The position numbers were made by a program, and so were the translations under genes. A stretch of DNA of 64,000 nt from DASXMT01 sp963803065 (GTDB taxonomy: Bacteria; Actinomycetota; Acidimicrobiia; Acidimicrobiales; RAAP-2). Each line of letters starts with the position of its first letter. Position 1 is the stretch's first letter. This document shows, piece after piece, positions 52,078-61,295 of this stretch. The notes below the pieces were generated by a model. It made no database searches. It worked only from the letters and a program-made list of their open reading frames with translations, and was not told where the DNA came from. The DNA is taken from NCBI GenBank assembly GCA_963803065.1, contig CAWDKW010000012.1, positions 1-64,000 of the forward strand. Reading direction: 5' to 3'.

Positions 52078-52398
52078 ATGTCGAAATACATGATTGAAGT
52101 GAAGTACACCTTGGACGGCGTCAAGGGCCTGCAGGCCGAGGGTGGATCGGCTCGTGTCGCTGCCGCCACCGCACTCATCGAGAGCGTGGGCGGGACGGTC
52201 GATGCCTTCCATTTTGCGTTTGGCGAGACTGACGCCTACGTCATCGTGGACATGCCAGACGCCATCTCCGCGGCGGCGGCGGCATTGGCGGTGAGTGCCG
52301 GTGGCGGGGCCACGACGCAAACGGTGGCGCTTCTCACCGCCGGCGAAGCTGACGCAGCTGCAGCCAAGAAGACGCTCTACCGGCCGCCTGGGCACTGA
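52078..52398 (+). CDS. GYD-domain protein
   Basis: This 106-aa protein is a small alpha/beta dimeric fold of the GYD family: YMIEVKYTLDGVKGLQ, IESVGGTVDAFHFAFGETDA, YVIVDMPDAISAAAAALAVS. Members are common in actinobacteria and have no proven function. ATG 52078 is chosen as the start of the conserved part. It is convergent with the SRPBCC gene, 13 bp apart. Confidence 0.85.
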   Translation: MSKYMIEVKYTLDGVKGLQAEGGSARVAAATALIESVGGTVDAFHFAFGETDAYVIVDMPDAISAAAAALAVSAGGGATTQTVALLTAGEADAAAAKKTLYRPPGH

Positions 52399-52411
52399 GC
52401 CATCAAAACGC

Positions 52412-52870
52412 TCACGAGGTCCTGATCCGCCTTCGGAAGCCGGCGACGGTCATCTCGACAACTCGGTCGTGCCCCCACTGCAGGATCGGACGGCCCATTC
52501 GGCTGGCCAGTCGCATGGCCGGCTGGCGCATCTCGACCGTCCACGCCACTTCGGCCCAGGTTCCCCGACGTTCCGGACGGAGCCGGAGCCGAGCATCGCC
52601 GGTGAGGTCCCCGGCGATCGTCGCGTTGATGGCCTGCGGCCGCTCGCACTGGACCAGCTCGACCTGAAGCCGCATGCGGTACGGGAGCGGAGGGGTCACC
52701 ATGCCGTGAAGGATGGAGCCGGCCGACAGGCCGTTGCCCTCGACCCGGAAGTCACTGAGCCAGGGCCACCAGCGCTCGAACTGGTCGATCTCCTCGATCC
52801 GATCCCACAGCCGCTCAGGGGTCAGGTCGAAGGCGTAGCCATGGCGGTAGGTCAGCACGGGCGCGGACAC
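52412..52870 (-). CDS. SRPBCC (polyketide cyclase/START-like) family protein
   Basis: This 152-aa protein has the N-terminal strand and helix of the fold (YRHGYAFDLTPERLWDRIEE, FERWWPWLSDFRVEGNG). The hydrophobic-pocket strands and long C-terminal helix (AMRLASRMGRPILQWGHDRV) follow. Such proteins bind hydrophobic ligands, and none can be named here. GTG 52868-52870 is chosen. GTG 52858 is possible, with a better distance to GGGAGG. Confidence 0.8.
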   Translation of the reverse strand: MSAPVLTYRHGYAFDLTPERLWDRIEEIDQFERWWPWLSDFRVEGNGLSAGSILHGMVTPPLPYRMRLQVELVQCERPQAINATIAGDLTGDARLRLRPERRGTWAEVAWTVEMRQPAMRLASRMGRPILQWGHDRVVEMTVAGFRRRIRTS

Positions 52871-52968
52871 ACCTCCCAGGGTACGGGCACGTCGCTCGGT
52901 GCCACCGTCGGTCGTCTGTCGCTCTGGTTCCGCCCCGGGGGCGGAGGCGAAACGGGCACGGCCCGGTG

Positions 52969-53928
52969 TCACCCGGCCGGCCGGGTGACACCGACGAGAC
53001 CCGACCAGTCGGCGTTGTCGAAGCGGACGTTGGCGCCGGTGTGCGGGGCGTCGATCATCTCGCCGCCGCCCACGTAGAGGCCGACATGATCGACACCGTT
53101 GGGCCCGTCGCCGAAGAAGACCAGGTCTCCCGGCTCGACCGACTGCGCCGCCGTGACCGGTGGGCCGGCGTCGTATTGGTCCTGGGCCACACGGGGGAGG
53201 GAGATCCCCCCCGCCTGGTAGGCCGCCTGGGTGAGACCGGAGCAGTCGAACCCGCCATTGCCGGTCCCGCCCCACACGTAGGGGGTGTTGAGCTTCTCGG
53301 CCGCGAACCGGAGGGCGCCGACCACCGTACCGTCGACGCTCGGCCGGTCGGCCAGGGCGATGGACAGGGTGAGCACGGTGTTCACGTAGGTGTCGGAGTG
53401 GTTGTAGTCGTAGACGGCGCCTTCGAGGCCGGACGCGCTGCCGGCACCGTTGGAGCAGAGCAGTTTGGCCGCGGTGTAGATGGCATCGATGGGGTCGTAG
53501 GGGGAGGGGGGTTGGGCGCCGCCGGGCCCGACCACTGCCTCGGTGGCGAAGGTGGCCGGCTCGAACTGCATCGGCCCCTCGGCCCCGGCCGAGTTGGACC
53601 CGGACCACACCCCGGGGGCGGTGGACTGCCCGTTGTCGGTCTCCACTGTTCCGATGGCGGCCAGTACCGACCAGGACAGACCCGGACAGGTGGCCGCGGC
53701 GAGGCGGTACTGGGCCACCCAGGCCGGGGGGACAGCTGCGGCGGCGTCGGCCCCTCCCGAGCCCGGCTGGCCGCCCCCCGAACCGCTTGGCCCCGGCGAC
53801 GTGCCCGGGATCGCACCCGAACCACCGGTCCCGGCGCTGGACACGGTGACGACGGTCAACAACAGTGCGACCACGATCCCGGCGCACGCAACTCCTGCTC
53901 CCACGACCAACTTGGTCAACCCGCTCAC
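52969..53928 (-). CDS. Secreted cell-wall hydrolase with transglycosylase-like and NlpC/P60 domains
   Basis: This 319-aa protein starts at GTG 53926-53928. A membrane anchor or uncleaved signal is at ~4-30 (LVVGAGVACAGIVVALLLTV), then a Gly/Ser/Pro linker. A lysozyme/transglycosylase-like part at ~65-190 (SWSVLAAIGTVETDNG, AEGPMQFEPATFATEAV) is followed by an NlpC/P60 peptidase at ~205-319 with catalytic Cys in GGFDCSGLTQAAY and His in GVDHVGLYVGGG. It would cut peptidoglycan during growth or division. It is a RipA/RpfB-like architecture common in actinobacteria. Confidence 0.9.
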   Translation of the reverse strand: MSGLTKLVVGAGVACAGIVVALLLTVVTVSSAGTGGSGAIPGTSPGPSGSGGGQPGSGGADAAAAVPPAWVAQYRLAAATCPGLSWSVLAAIGTVETDNGQSTAPGVWSGSNSAGAEGPMQFEPATFATEAVVGPGGAQPPSPYDPIDAIYTAAKLLCSNGAGSASGLEGAVYDYNHSDTYVNTVLTLSIALADRPSVDGTVVGALRFAAEKLNTPYVWGGTGNGGFDCSGLTQAAYQAGGISLPRVAQDQYDAGPPVTAAQSVEPGDLVFFGDGPNGVDHVGLYVGGGEMIDAPHTGANVRFDNADWSGLVGVTRPAG

Positions 53929-54155
53929 CTCACGATCCCAGGGGAATGCAGTGAGCGGCCGACTCAGAGCCCTTCGTCGCCCAAGTCGGCGACCGGGGTC
54001 CCGCCCCCGCCGGTTACGAAACGGCGGGTGACGGTGGCGCCCCCCCAGTACACCACCGCCGTGCCCGTCCGACAAGGCCCGCCACAGGCGCCTTCTCGAG
54101 GGCCCGGCCCGACCGGCGTCGATAAGCTCGTCCCACCAGGATCTGGAGGTTCGCC

Positions 54156-55796
54156 ATGCTCAGCACCATGCAAGATGGTCCACTACTCGTCAGTGGCATC
54201 CTCCGCCACGGGCGGACCGTCTACGGGGAGAGCCAGGTGCTGACGGTCACCGGGCCTGCTGGCGAACACACCTCGGCCACGTTCGCCGAGGTCGGCGACC
54301 GGAGCGACCAGCTGGCTGCGGCCCTCCGGAAGCTCGGCGTCACCGGCGACGACCGTGTCGGGACCTTCTTGTGGAACAACCAGACCCACCTGGAGGCATA
54401 CCTGGCCGTGCCGTCCATGGGGGCGGTGCTCCACACCCTCAACGTCCGGCTCTTCCCCGACCAGCTGGCCTTCGTGATCAACCACGCCGAGGACAAGGTG
54501 ATCATCGTCGACAACATGCTGGTTCCCCTGCTGGCCCGGGTACGCGACCAGCTCACCACGGTGAAGCACATCATCGTGGCCGGCGGTGATGCCGGCGCCG
54601 AGTCGCCGTTGGGCGAGACGCTCGACTACGACGAGCTGCTCGACGCCGAGGCGCCCGGTTTTGCCTGGCCCGAGCTGGACGAACGCGAGGCCGCCGCCAT
54701 GTGCTACACGTCGGGGACCACCGGGAACCCCAAGGGCGTCGTGTACAGCCACCGGTCGACCTTCCTGCACTCGATGGCGGTCACCTCGGCATCGTCGATG
54801 GGCATCCGGGAGACGGACCGGGTGCTGACCATCGTGCCCATGTTCCACGCCAACGCCTGGGGCACCCCCTATGCCGCCTTCCTGGTCGGCGCGGACCTGG
54901 TGATGCCCCAGCAGTTCCTGCAGGCCGAGCCGCTGGCCGCCATCAACGCCGCCCTGCACCCGACCCTGACCGCAGGGGTGCCCACCATCTGGAACGACCT
55001 GCTCCGCTATTCGGACACCCATGAGGTCGACATGTCGTCGGTCCGGATGATCGTGGGCGGGGGCGCCGCCGTGCCCAGGCAGATGATCGAGCAGTTCAGG
55101 CAGCGCTTCGGGATCGAGATGGTCCAGGGCTGGGGCATGACCGAGACCAGCCCGCTGTGCGCCCTCTCCATCCCGCCCCGCAGCGCGACCCCCGAGGACG
55201 AGCTCGACTGGCTGTCCAAGGCCGGCCGGGTGGTGCCCGGCGTGGAGATCCGGATCTGCGACGACGACGGCACCGTCCTTCCCAACGACGGCGAGGCCGT
55301 CGGCGAGTTCGAGGTGCGCGGCCCGTGGGTGACCGGCTCGTACTACCGAGATCCAAGCGGTGACCGGTTCCACGACGGCTGGCTGCGCACGGGCGACGTG
55401 GGCACGCTCGACGCCAAGGGCTTCATGCAGATCAGCGACCGGACCAAGGACGTCATCAAGACCGGCGGCGAGTGGATCTCCTCGGTGGAGCTCGAGAACG
55501 AGGTCATGGCCCACCCCGACGTGTTCGAAGCGGCCGTCATCGGCGTTCCCGATCCGAAGTGGAGCGAACGACCACTGGTCGCCGTGGTGCGGGGCGAAGG
55601 GGCCGATCCCAGTGCCGACGAGCTGGTCGAATTCCTGTCCGACCGGGTGGCCCGGTTGTGGCTCCCCGAACGGTGGGCCTTCGTCGACGAGATCCCGAAG
55701 ACCAGCGTGGGCAAGTTCGACAAGAAGGTCCTCCGCAAGGAGCACGCCGACGGCGACCTCGAGGTGGTCGAGGTCACGGTCCCGTCCACGAGGTGA
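54156..55796 (+). CDS. Fatty-acid-CoA ligase (AMP-binding)
   Basis: This 546-aa acyl-CoA synthetase activates a carboxylic acid through an acyl-adenylate. ATP/AMP motifs are MCYTSGTTGNPKGVVYSHRS, GWGMTETSPLC and HDGWLRTGDVGTLDAKGFMQ, with the C-terminal catalytic lysine in PKTSVGKFDKKVLRK. ATG 54156 has GGAGG ~8 nt upstream. It is of the medium/long-chain type by overall sequence, and chain length cannot be predicted. A small coiled-coil gene overlaps its stop. Confidence 0.93.
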   Translation: MLSTMQDGPLLVSGILRHGRTVYGESQVLTVTGPAGEHTSATFAEVGDRSDQLAAALRKLGVTGDDRVGTFLWNNQTHLEAYLAVPSMGAVLHTLNVRLFPDQLAFVINHAEDKVIIVDNMLVPLLARVRDQLTTVKHIIVAGGDAGAESPLGETLDYDELLDAEAPGFAWPELDEREAAAMCYTSGTTGNPKGVVYSHRSTFLHSMAVTSASSMGIRETDRVLTIVPMFHANAWGTPYAAFLVGADLVMPQQFLQAEPLAAINAALHPTLTAGVPTIWNDLLRYSDTHEVDMSSVRMIVGGGAAVPRQMIEQFRQRFGIEMVQGWGMTETSPLCALSIPPRSATPEDELDWLSKAGRVVPGVEIRICDDDGTVLPNDGEAVGEFEVRGPWVTGSYYRDPSGDRFHDGWLRTGDVGTLDAKGFMQISDRTKDVIKTGGEWISSVELENEVMAHPDVFEAAVIGVPDPKWSERPLVAVVRGEGADPSADELVEFLSDRVARLWLPERWAFVDEIPKTSVGKFDKKVLRKEHADGDLEVVEVTVPSTR

Positions 55797-56059
55797 CCGA
55801 CGAGGTGGCTGCGGAGCTGTCCGAGTTGTCCGAGCGGCTGTCGGCCATCTCCGAATCGCTGGCCGACCTGGCCATCGACCGGCTCCGGCAGGCCTCGGAC
55901 TCACTACGGGCCAGCGGTGAGCCCGACCCCGAGCTGGTGGCCGAGGAGAAGCGGATCACCAGGGCCCGACGCGCCGTGGACAAGGCGGCCATGCTGCTCG
56001 CCGGGAGCGGTGGTGCCGGCGGGTCGGCATCCGGGCTCGCCTTCGACGACGGCCCCTGA
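55793..56059 (+). CDS. Small conserved helical protein overlapping the acyl-CoA ligase gene
   Basis: This 88-aa protein starts at GTG 55793, overlapping the ligase stop (GTGA). Its sequence is Glu/Leu/Ser-rich with heptad character (VAAELSELSERLSAISESLA, DLAIDRLRQASDSLRASGEP), so it is probably a helical or coiled-coil protein. A tight overlap with the ligase suggests coupled translation. No function is known. Confidence 0.65.
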   Translation: MTDEVAAELSELSERLSAISESLADLAIDRLRQASDSLRASGEPDPELVAEEKRITRARRAVDKAAMLLAGSGGAGGSASGLAFDDGP

Positions 56060-56128
56060 GCGGCGAGGGAAACGGCCCCCTGAGCGACGAGGGAAACCGG
56101 CCCCGGAGCACGAGAGCGCCAGCCCGGC

Positions 56129-56953
56129 TCAGTCGGTGTCGCCGTCGTTCCCGAGGATGAACCGCTCGACGGCGAGGGCGAATCCCTCCTCCTCGTTGGA
56201 CGTCGTCACCCGGTCGGCCGACGCCTGCACCTCGCTCGAAGCATTGCCCATGGCGATGCTCAGCCCCGAGTCGGCGAACATGAGCATGTCGTTCGGCATG
56301 TCCCCGATCGTGGCGATCTGGTCCGTCGAGAGGCCGAACTGGCGGGCCAGGAACCTCACCACGCCGCCCTTGTTGGCCTCGGGATGGGTGATGTCCAGGT
56401 AGTAGGGCTGGGACCCGGCTGCGGAGACCCGGTCCCCGAACTGTTTGCGGGCCGCAGCCTGGCCGCCGGTGACGGCGTCGGGGTCGTCGCTGACGCCGAC
56501 GATCTTGGCCACATCGGTGGTGAGGTTCTCGTAGCTGTCGACCACGGTGGGGGCGAACTCCACCGTCTTCGCCTCCCGGTCGACATGGGGACCGTTGGGG
56601 TCCCGGACGTACCAGTCGGCGCCCCGGTAGATCCAGGCGTCGAGCCGGAAGGAGTCCAACAGGTCGAGGATCGGCTTCACCACGGCAGGGTCGATCACCT
56701 TTTGCTCGATGACCGACAGGTCCGGGTTGACGATGACGCCGCCGTTGAAGGCCGCTATCGGTGTGGACAGGCGGAGAGGCTCGATGAGCATGGACATGCC
56801 GCGGGGCGGGCGACCGCTGGTTATGGCGAAGAGGATGCCCGCGTCGTACACCCGGTGCACGGCAGCGATGGCGCGCTCGGTGAGCTCCTTGGCCTGGGTC
56901 ACCAGGGTTCCGTCGACGTCGGCCAACAGGAGCCGGATGTCGCGATCCTTCAT
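56129..56953 (-). CDS. HAD-superfamily Cof-type phosphatase
   Basis: This 274-aa cytoplasmic sugar-phosphate phosphatase of the Cof/YbiV group has motif I LLLADVDGTLV, motif II FAITSGRPP, a type IIB cap at ~85-190 and motif IV IGDMPNDMLMFADSGLSIAM. ATG 56951-56953 has GGGAGA 7-8 nt upstream. It is convergent with the ligase operon. The substrate is unknown. Confidence 0.92.
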   Translation of the reverse strand: MKDRDIRLLLADVDGTLVTQAKELTERAIAAVHRVYDAGILFAITSGRPPRGMSMLIEPLRLSTPIAAFNGGVIVNPDLSVIEQKVIDPAVVKPILDLLDSFRLDAWIYRGADWYVRDPNGPHVDREAKTVEFAPTVVDSYENLTTDVAKIVGVSDDPDAVTGGQAAARKQFGDRVSAAGSQPYYLDITHPEANKGGVVRFLARQFGLSTDQIATIGDMPNDMLMFADSGLSIAMGNASSEVQASADRVTTSNEEEGFALAVERFILGNDGDTD

Positions 56954-57041
56954 CGGGGATCTCCCTTGCGTCGCGGTTGTCGGGCGAGGGCCGGGTCGCA
57001 CGTATCCAGCTGCCCCAGGCCCAGCTGGCGCAGCCGGCCGT

Positions 57042-58103
57042 TCATGCCTGATCGCCGGTGCACCGGTTGAGGGCGTCGATCAGCTGGCGGAGCCGACCGT
57101 AGTGGTACTTGTCGAAGCGCAGGGCGATCCGGGGCTGGTCGAGGTGGTCGTTCCCGGCTCGCTCGGGCGGGAGCGGCTTCGTGTAGCGGATGACCCCGCC
57201 GGCCAGCACGTCGCCGAACTCACGGTTGATCTCGGCCAGCTCGGACGGGCCCGGTGCGACCAGCAGGCGGAGGACCAAGAGGTCACCGACCCACCGGGAC
57301 GACTGGTAATTCCGGTAGAAGCCGGTCAGCTCCTCGGTGGCCACGCCGATGTCGTCGGTGATGGTGAACAGCGAGCGGTCCGCTCCCGAGATGAGGCCCC
57401 GGGTCTCCACCGCCCGCTCCACGAATTGGTCCCACTCGGTCCAGTAGTTGCCCCCCGGGACGTCGAGCAGCACCACCGGGGCGGGGGTGGCCTTGCCCGT
57501 CTGCAGCAGGGTCAGGAGCTCGAAGGCCTCGTCCAGGGTGCCGAAGCCGCCCGGAAGCACGGCGTAGCCGTCGGATTCCTTGATCAACATGAGCTTCCGG
57601 GTGAAGAAGTAGCGCATCTCGACCAACTTGGGGTCCTGGGCGATGAAGGTGTTGGCCCCTCCCTCGAAGGGGAGCCGGATGTTCACCCCGATCGAGCGAT
57701 CCGTCCCCGCCCCCTCCATCCCCGCGGCCATGATCCCCGGGCCCGCCCCGGTCACCACCATCCAACCCGCCCCGGCCATCGACCGGGCCAGCTCCCGGGT
57801 GTGGGCGTAGGCCAGGTCGTCGGGGGCGGTCCGGGCCGAACCGAAGACGGTCATCTTCTTGACCGCCCGGAAGGGCCGAAAGACGCGGAAGGCCTCGGAC
57901 ATCTCGGCCAGGGCGGCGTCGGCGACCTTCAGGTCGATGACGTCGGTGTTCTCATGGGCCAGCTCCCTCACGGTGGAGAGCATCGAACGATAGAGGTTGC
58001 CCTGGGCCCTCGACACCGCTCCGGCGGACAGCTCCTCGGCCAGCCGCTCGAAGGCGTCCCCGATCGCCGGGCCGTCAGGACGGGGGGCCCCGGAGACGGT
58101 CAC
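57042..58103 (-). CDS. LOG-family (lysine decarboxylase-like Rossmann) protein
   Basis: This 353-aa protein has a LOG domain at ~80-260, with MVVTGAGPGIMAAGMEGAG, the signature PGGFGTLDEAFELLTLLQTG, and MRYFFTRKLML. Related proteins are nucleotide 5'-monophosphate phosphoribohydrolases that release cytokinin-like bases or cleave nucleotides. It is longer than typical LOG (~190 aa), with extra N- and C-terminal parts as in the long TIGR00730-like group. GTG 58101-58103 lies 1 nt after the fbiC stop, so the two are co-transcribed. A link to F420 synthesis is unproven. Confidence 0.87.
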   Translation of the reverse strand: MTVSGAPRPDGPAIGDAFERLAEELSAGAVSRAQGNLYRSMLSTVRELAHENTDVIDLKVADAALAEMSEAFRVFRPFRAVKKMTVFGSARTAPDDLAYAHTRELARSMAGAGWMVVTGAGPGIMAAGMEGAGTDRSIGVNIRLPFEGGANTFIAQDPKLVEMRYFFTRKLMLIKESDGYAVLPGGFGTLDEAFELLTLLQTGKATPAPVVLLDVPGGNYWTEWDQFVERAVETRGLISGADRSLFTITDDIGVATEELTGFYRNYQSSRWVGDLLVLRLLVAPGPSELAEINREFGDVLAGGVIRYTKPLPPERAGNDHLDQPRIALRFDKYHYGRLRQLIDALNRCTGDQA

Positions 58104-58104
58104 C

Positions 58105-60498
58105 TCACCGCGTGGCGGCGATGGGCCGAGCGACGCCCGCGCCCCACCCGCTGTGCCCGGGGGGAGTGGGGACCCGGCCGTAGAGGGTGGTGCGCTGCAC
58201 GAGCTCTCGCCCGAGCGGCTCGAGCAGGGCGCGGAAGCCGTCGACGTCCATCATCTGCCCGTGGCTGGCCCCGGCGGCCCGGGAGATGTTCTCGTCCATC
58301 AGCGTGCCGCCCAGGTCGTTCACGCCGGCACCGAGCAGTTGGCGGACCCCGTCCGCCCCCATCTTCACCCAGCTGACCTGGACGTTGTCGATGGCTCCCC
58401 GGTAGGCGATCCGGCCCACCGCATGCATGAGCACGGTCTCGCGGAACGTCGGCCCCCGTCGCGCCCGCTTCTGCAGGTAGATCGGGGTGGCCATGTGCAC
58501 GAAGGGCAGAGGCACGAACTCGGTGAAGCCCCCCGTCTCCCGCTGGAGGGCCCGGGTCCTCGTTATGTGGCGCGCCCACGACCGGGGATGCTCCACCGCT
58601 CCGAACATGATGGTCACGTTCGACCGGAGCCCGACGCCGTGGGCGGTCCGGTGGGCATGCAGCCATTCCTCGGTGTTGATCTTGTCCGGGCACAAGACGG
58701 CGCGGACCTCGTCGTCCAGGATCTCGGCCGCCGTGCCGGGAAGGGTCTTCAGTCCGGCGTCCCGCAACAAGGTGAGGTACTCGGCCAGCGAGACCTCGGA
58801 CCGCCGCGCCCCCTCGGTCACCTCCAGTGCGGTGAAGCCATGGATGTGGATGGTGTCCGAGGCCTCCCGTACCGCCCGGATCACCTCCAGGTAGTAGTCG
58901 CCGTCGAAGTTGGGGTGTATGCCCCCCTGCAGGCAGACCTCGGTCGCCCCCCGCTCCTCGGCCTCGGCCACCCGCTCGGTGATGTCGCCCAGCTCCAAGA
59001 GGTAGGGCTTGCCCCGCAGGTTGAGCGAGAGCGGGCCCTTGGAGAAGGCACAGAACCGGCACTTGAAGGTGCAGACGTTGGTGTAGTTGATGTTGCGGTT
59101 GGCCACGAAGGTGACCTCGTCGCCCACGATCTCCCGGCGCAGGGAGTCGGCCACGGCGGCGACCGCCCGTACCTCGGGTCCCCGGGCGGCGAACAGGGCG
59201 ACGATCTCGTCCTCGTCCACCTCGTGCCCGAGGGCCACGCCGGCCAGCACGTCGCCCACGGCCCCGCCGGAGCTGGGCGTGGTGGCCACCGGCGGGGAGG
59301 GCATGCCGGGCTGCGACAGCAACCGAGGCGGTGGGAGCTCACCCCCCGAGCACCAGGGATGGTCGCGGCCCAGCCCCTCGGCGTCGGACGCGTCGAGGAC
59401 CGGGAACCGCATGGGCTCGGCCAGCCACCGCTCGGCATCGGTGGCGAACTCGGGGTAGAGGGTGAGGCGGGGGGCAAGCGTGAAGCCGGCCGCCTCGGTG
59501 GCAGCCCGCAGGATCTCCAGGGCCGGCCAGGCCCGCTCGGGATTGACGTGGTCGGCCGTCACCGGCGAGACACCGCCCCAGTCGTCGATCCCCGAGTCGA
59601 GCAGGGGGCCGAGCTCGTCCGACAGGTTCGGTGGGGCCTGGAGGTGGATATCGTCGGGCAGCACCAGCCGGGCGGCGGCGATGGTCCACAGGAACTCGTC
59701 GGTGGGGCACGGGGGGAAGGCGTGCATCGAGGTCCCCGGCTTGGGCAGGAAGTTCTGGACGATCACCTCCTGCACGTGCCCATGGCGGGCGTGGCTGGCG
59801 GCGATGGCGGCGAGCGTCGCCAGCCGGTCGCCCCGGCTCTCGCCGATCCCGACCAGGAGGCCGGTGGTGAAGGGGATGGCAGCCACGCCGGCCGCTTCCA
59901 GGGTGGCCAGCCGGCGCTCGGGCGTCTTGTCGGGCGCCGACCGGTGGGCGGCCAGGTCCGGGTTGAGGGACTCGAGCATCATCCCCTGGCTGGCCGAGAC
60001 CGCTCGGAGGGCGCCGAGCTCGGCTCCGTCGAGGGCGCCGGCGTTGGCGTGGGGCAGCAGCCCGGTCTCCTCGACCACCAGGCGGCACGCATGGGTCAGG
60101 TAGTCGACCGTCGACGTGTAGCCGTGCTCGGCCAGCCAGGCCCGAGCCGCCGGGTACCGGTCCTCGGGGCCCTCGCCCAGGGTGAACAGGGCTTCGTGGC
60201 ACCCGGCGTCGCGCCCGGCGCGGGCGATGGCCACGACGTCGTCGAGGGGCAGGTAGGGGGACTGCAGCCGGGCGGGAGCCTTGGCGAACGTGCAGTAGCC
60301 GCAGCGGTCCCGGCACAGCATGGTGAGGGGGATGAACACCTTGGGCGAGAAGGTGACCCGGGAGCCGCGGGCGTCGCATCGCCGCCGCCCGGCCTCGGCC
60401 TGCAGGTCGGCGAGCCCGGCGTCGAGGAGTGCCCCGGTATCGAGCGACTCGGTGGTTCCGTGGGTCGGACGGGTCGCTGAGCTGGTCGTCTCTGGCAT
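58105..60498 (-). CDS. fbiC: FO synthase FbiC (two fused radical SAM domains)
   Basis: FbiC makes 7,8-didemethyl-8-hydroxy-5-deazariboflavin, the chromophore of coenzyme F420. It has 797 aa from ATG 60496-60498 (MPETTSSATRP). The CofG-like half (~45-370) has the radical SAM motif CRDRCGYCTF. The CofH-like half (~430-780) has CTFKCRFCAFSKG. Other motifs are EVIVQNFLPKPGTSMHAFPP, CLQGGIHPNFDGDYY and TNDL-like GAGVNDLGGTLMDENISRAA. Fusion into one protein is the actinobacterial form. It shows that the organism makes F420. fbiA, fbiB and fbiD are not in the window. Confidence 0.95.
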   Translation of the reverse strand: MPETTSSATRPTHGTTESLDTGALLDAGLADLQAEAGRRRCDARGSRVTFSPKVFIPLTMLCRDRCGYCTFAKAPARLQSPYLPLDDVVAIARAGRDAGCHEALFTLGEGPEDRYPAARAWLAEHGYTSTVDYLTHACRLVVEETGLLPHANAGALDGAELGALRAVSASQGMMLESLNPDLAAHRSAPDKTPERRLATLEAAGVAAIPFTTGLLVGIGESRGDRLATLAAIAASHARHGHVQEVIVQNFLPKPGTSMHAFPPCPTDEFLWTIAAARLVLPDDIHLQAPPNLSDELGPLLDSGIDDWGGVSPVTADHVNPERAWPALEILRAATEAAGFTLAPRLTLYPEFATDAERWLAEPMRFPVLDASDAEGLGRDHPWCSGGELPPPRLLSQPGMPSPPVATTPSSGGAVGDVLAGVALGHEVDEDEIVALFAARGPEVRAVAAVADSLRREIVGDEVTFVANRNINYTNVCTFKCRFCAFSKGPLSLNLRGKPYLLELGDITERVAEAEERGATEVCLQGGIHPNFDGDYYLEVIRAVREASDTIHIHGFTALEVTEGARRSEVSLAEYLTLLRDAGLKTLPGTAAEILDDEVRAVLCPDKINTEEWLHAHRTAHGVGLRSNVTIMFGAVEHPRSWARHITRTRALQRETGGFTEFVPLPFVHMATPIYLQKRARRGPTFRETVLMHAVGRIAYRGAIDNVQVSWVKMGADGVRQLLGAGVNDLGGTLMDENISRAAGASHGQMMDVDGFRALLEPLGRELVQRTTLYGRVPTPPGHSGWGAGVARPIAATR

Positions 60499-60571
60499 CG
60501 GCGCCACCTTATCGGAGGCACCCCGAGCGCCGACCCTTGTCATCGGCGCCGATGAAGCGAATGAGTAGGAA

Positions 60572-61282
60572 TCACGCCCCCTCCGGGTCGCCGGCGGCGT
60601 CCCGGTCGACCAGCCACAGCACCTCGCCCGCCCGGACGCGGCCGGCCGGGAGATCTTCGCCCTTTCGCACCCGCTCGAAGGCCTCCCGCTTGGACGGGCC
60701 GGCCACCGTGAACACGACCAGGCGGGCCCGGGCGATGGCCGGAAGGGTCAGGGTGATCCGCTCGAGGGGGTTGTTGTCGTTGGGATCGACGCTGGCCACA
60801 ACGAGGACGTCGTCGGGGGCGTCGAGGGCAGGCGATCCCGGGAAGAGGGAGGCACAGTGGCCGTCGGGGCCCATGCCCAAGTGGACCAGGTCGAATCGGT
60901 CCAGGCCGGCCAGCTCCTTCTGGTAGGCCGCGGCGGCTTCGGCCGGGTCGCCGCCTGTGTACATGGGGTGGATGGAGCGGAGGGGCCCCACCCGATCGAG
61001 AAGGGCCTCCCGGCAGAGGCGCTGGTTGGCGTCCTTGTCGTCGGGGGGTACGCAACGCTCGTCCCCCCAGTAGACATCTACCCGGCTCCAGTCCACCGGG
61101 GGCCCGGCGGCCACCTCGGCCAGGCGCTCGTAGGCCTTCCTGGCCGTCGGGCCGCCCGAGAGGAACAAGGAGAAGCCCCCGCCCGGCCCGGGCTCGCTTT
61201 CCGTGCCCCGGGCCAGCGCGTCGCCGACGACCTCGGCAAAGCGATCGGCGACCGAATCGACCACCTCTATCGTCCCGAACAT
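60572..61282 (-). CDS. pgl: 6-phosphogluconolactonase
   Basis: Pgl hydrolyses 6-phosphogluconolactone, the second step of the oxidative pentose phosphate pathway. The 236-aa DevB-type protein has FSLFLSGGPTARKAYERLAE, VDVYWGDERCVPPDDKDAN and LVHLGMGPDGHCASLFPGSP. ATG 61280-61282 follows GGGAGGGG by ~4 nt. It is the third gene of tal-zwf-pgl, 13 nt after zwf. The opcA gene often found here in actinobacteria is missing. Confidence 0.94.
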   Translation of the reverse strand: MFGTIEVVDSVADRFAEVVGDALARGTESEPGPGGGFSLFLSGGPTARKAYERLAEVAAGPPVDWSRVDVYWGDERCVPPDDKDANQRLCREALLDRVGPLRSIHPMYTGGDPAEAAAAYQKELAGLDRFDLVHLGMGPDGHCASLFPGSPALDAPDDVLVVASVDPNDNNPLERITLTLPAIARARLVVFTVAGPSKREAFERVRKGEDLPAGRVRAGEVLWLVDRDAAGDPEGA

Positions 61283-61295
61283 CGACCCCTCCCGT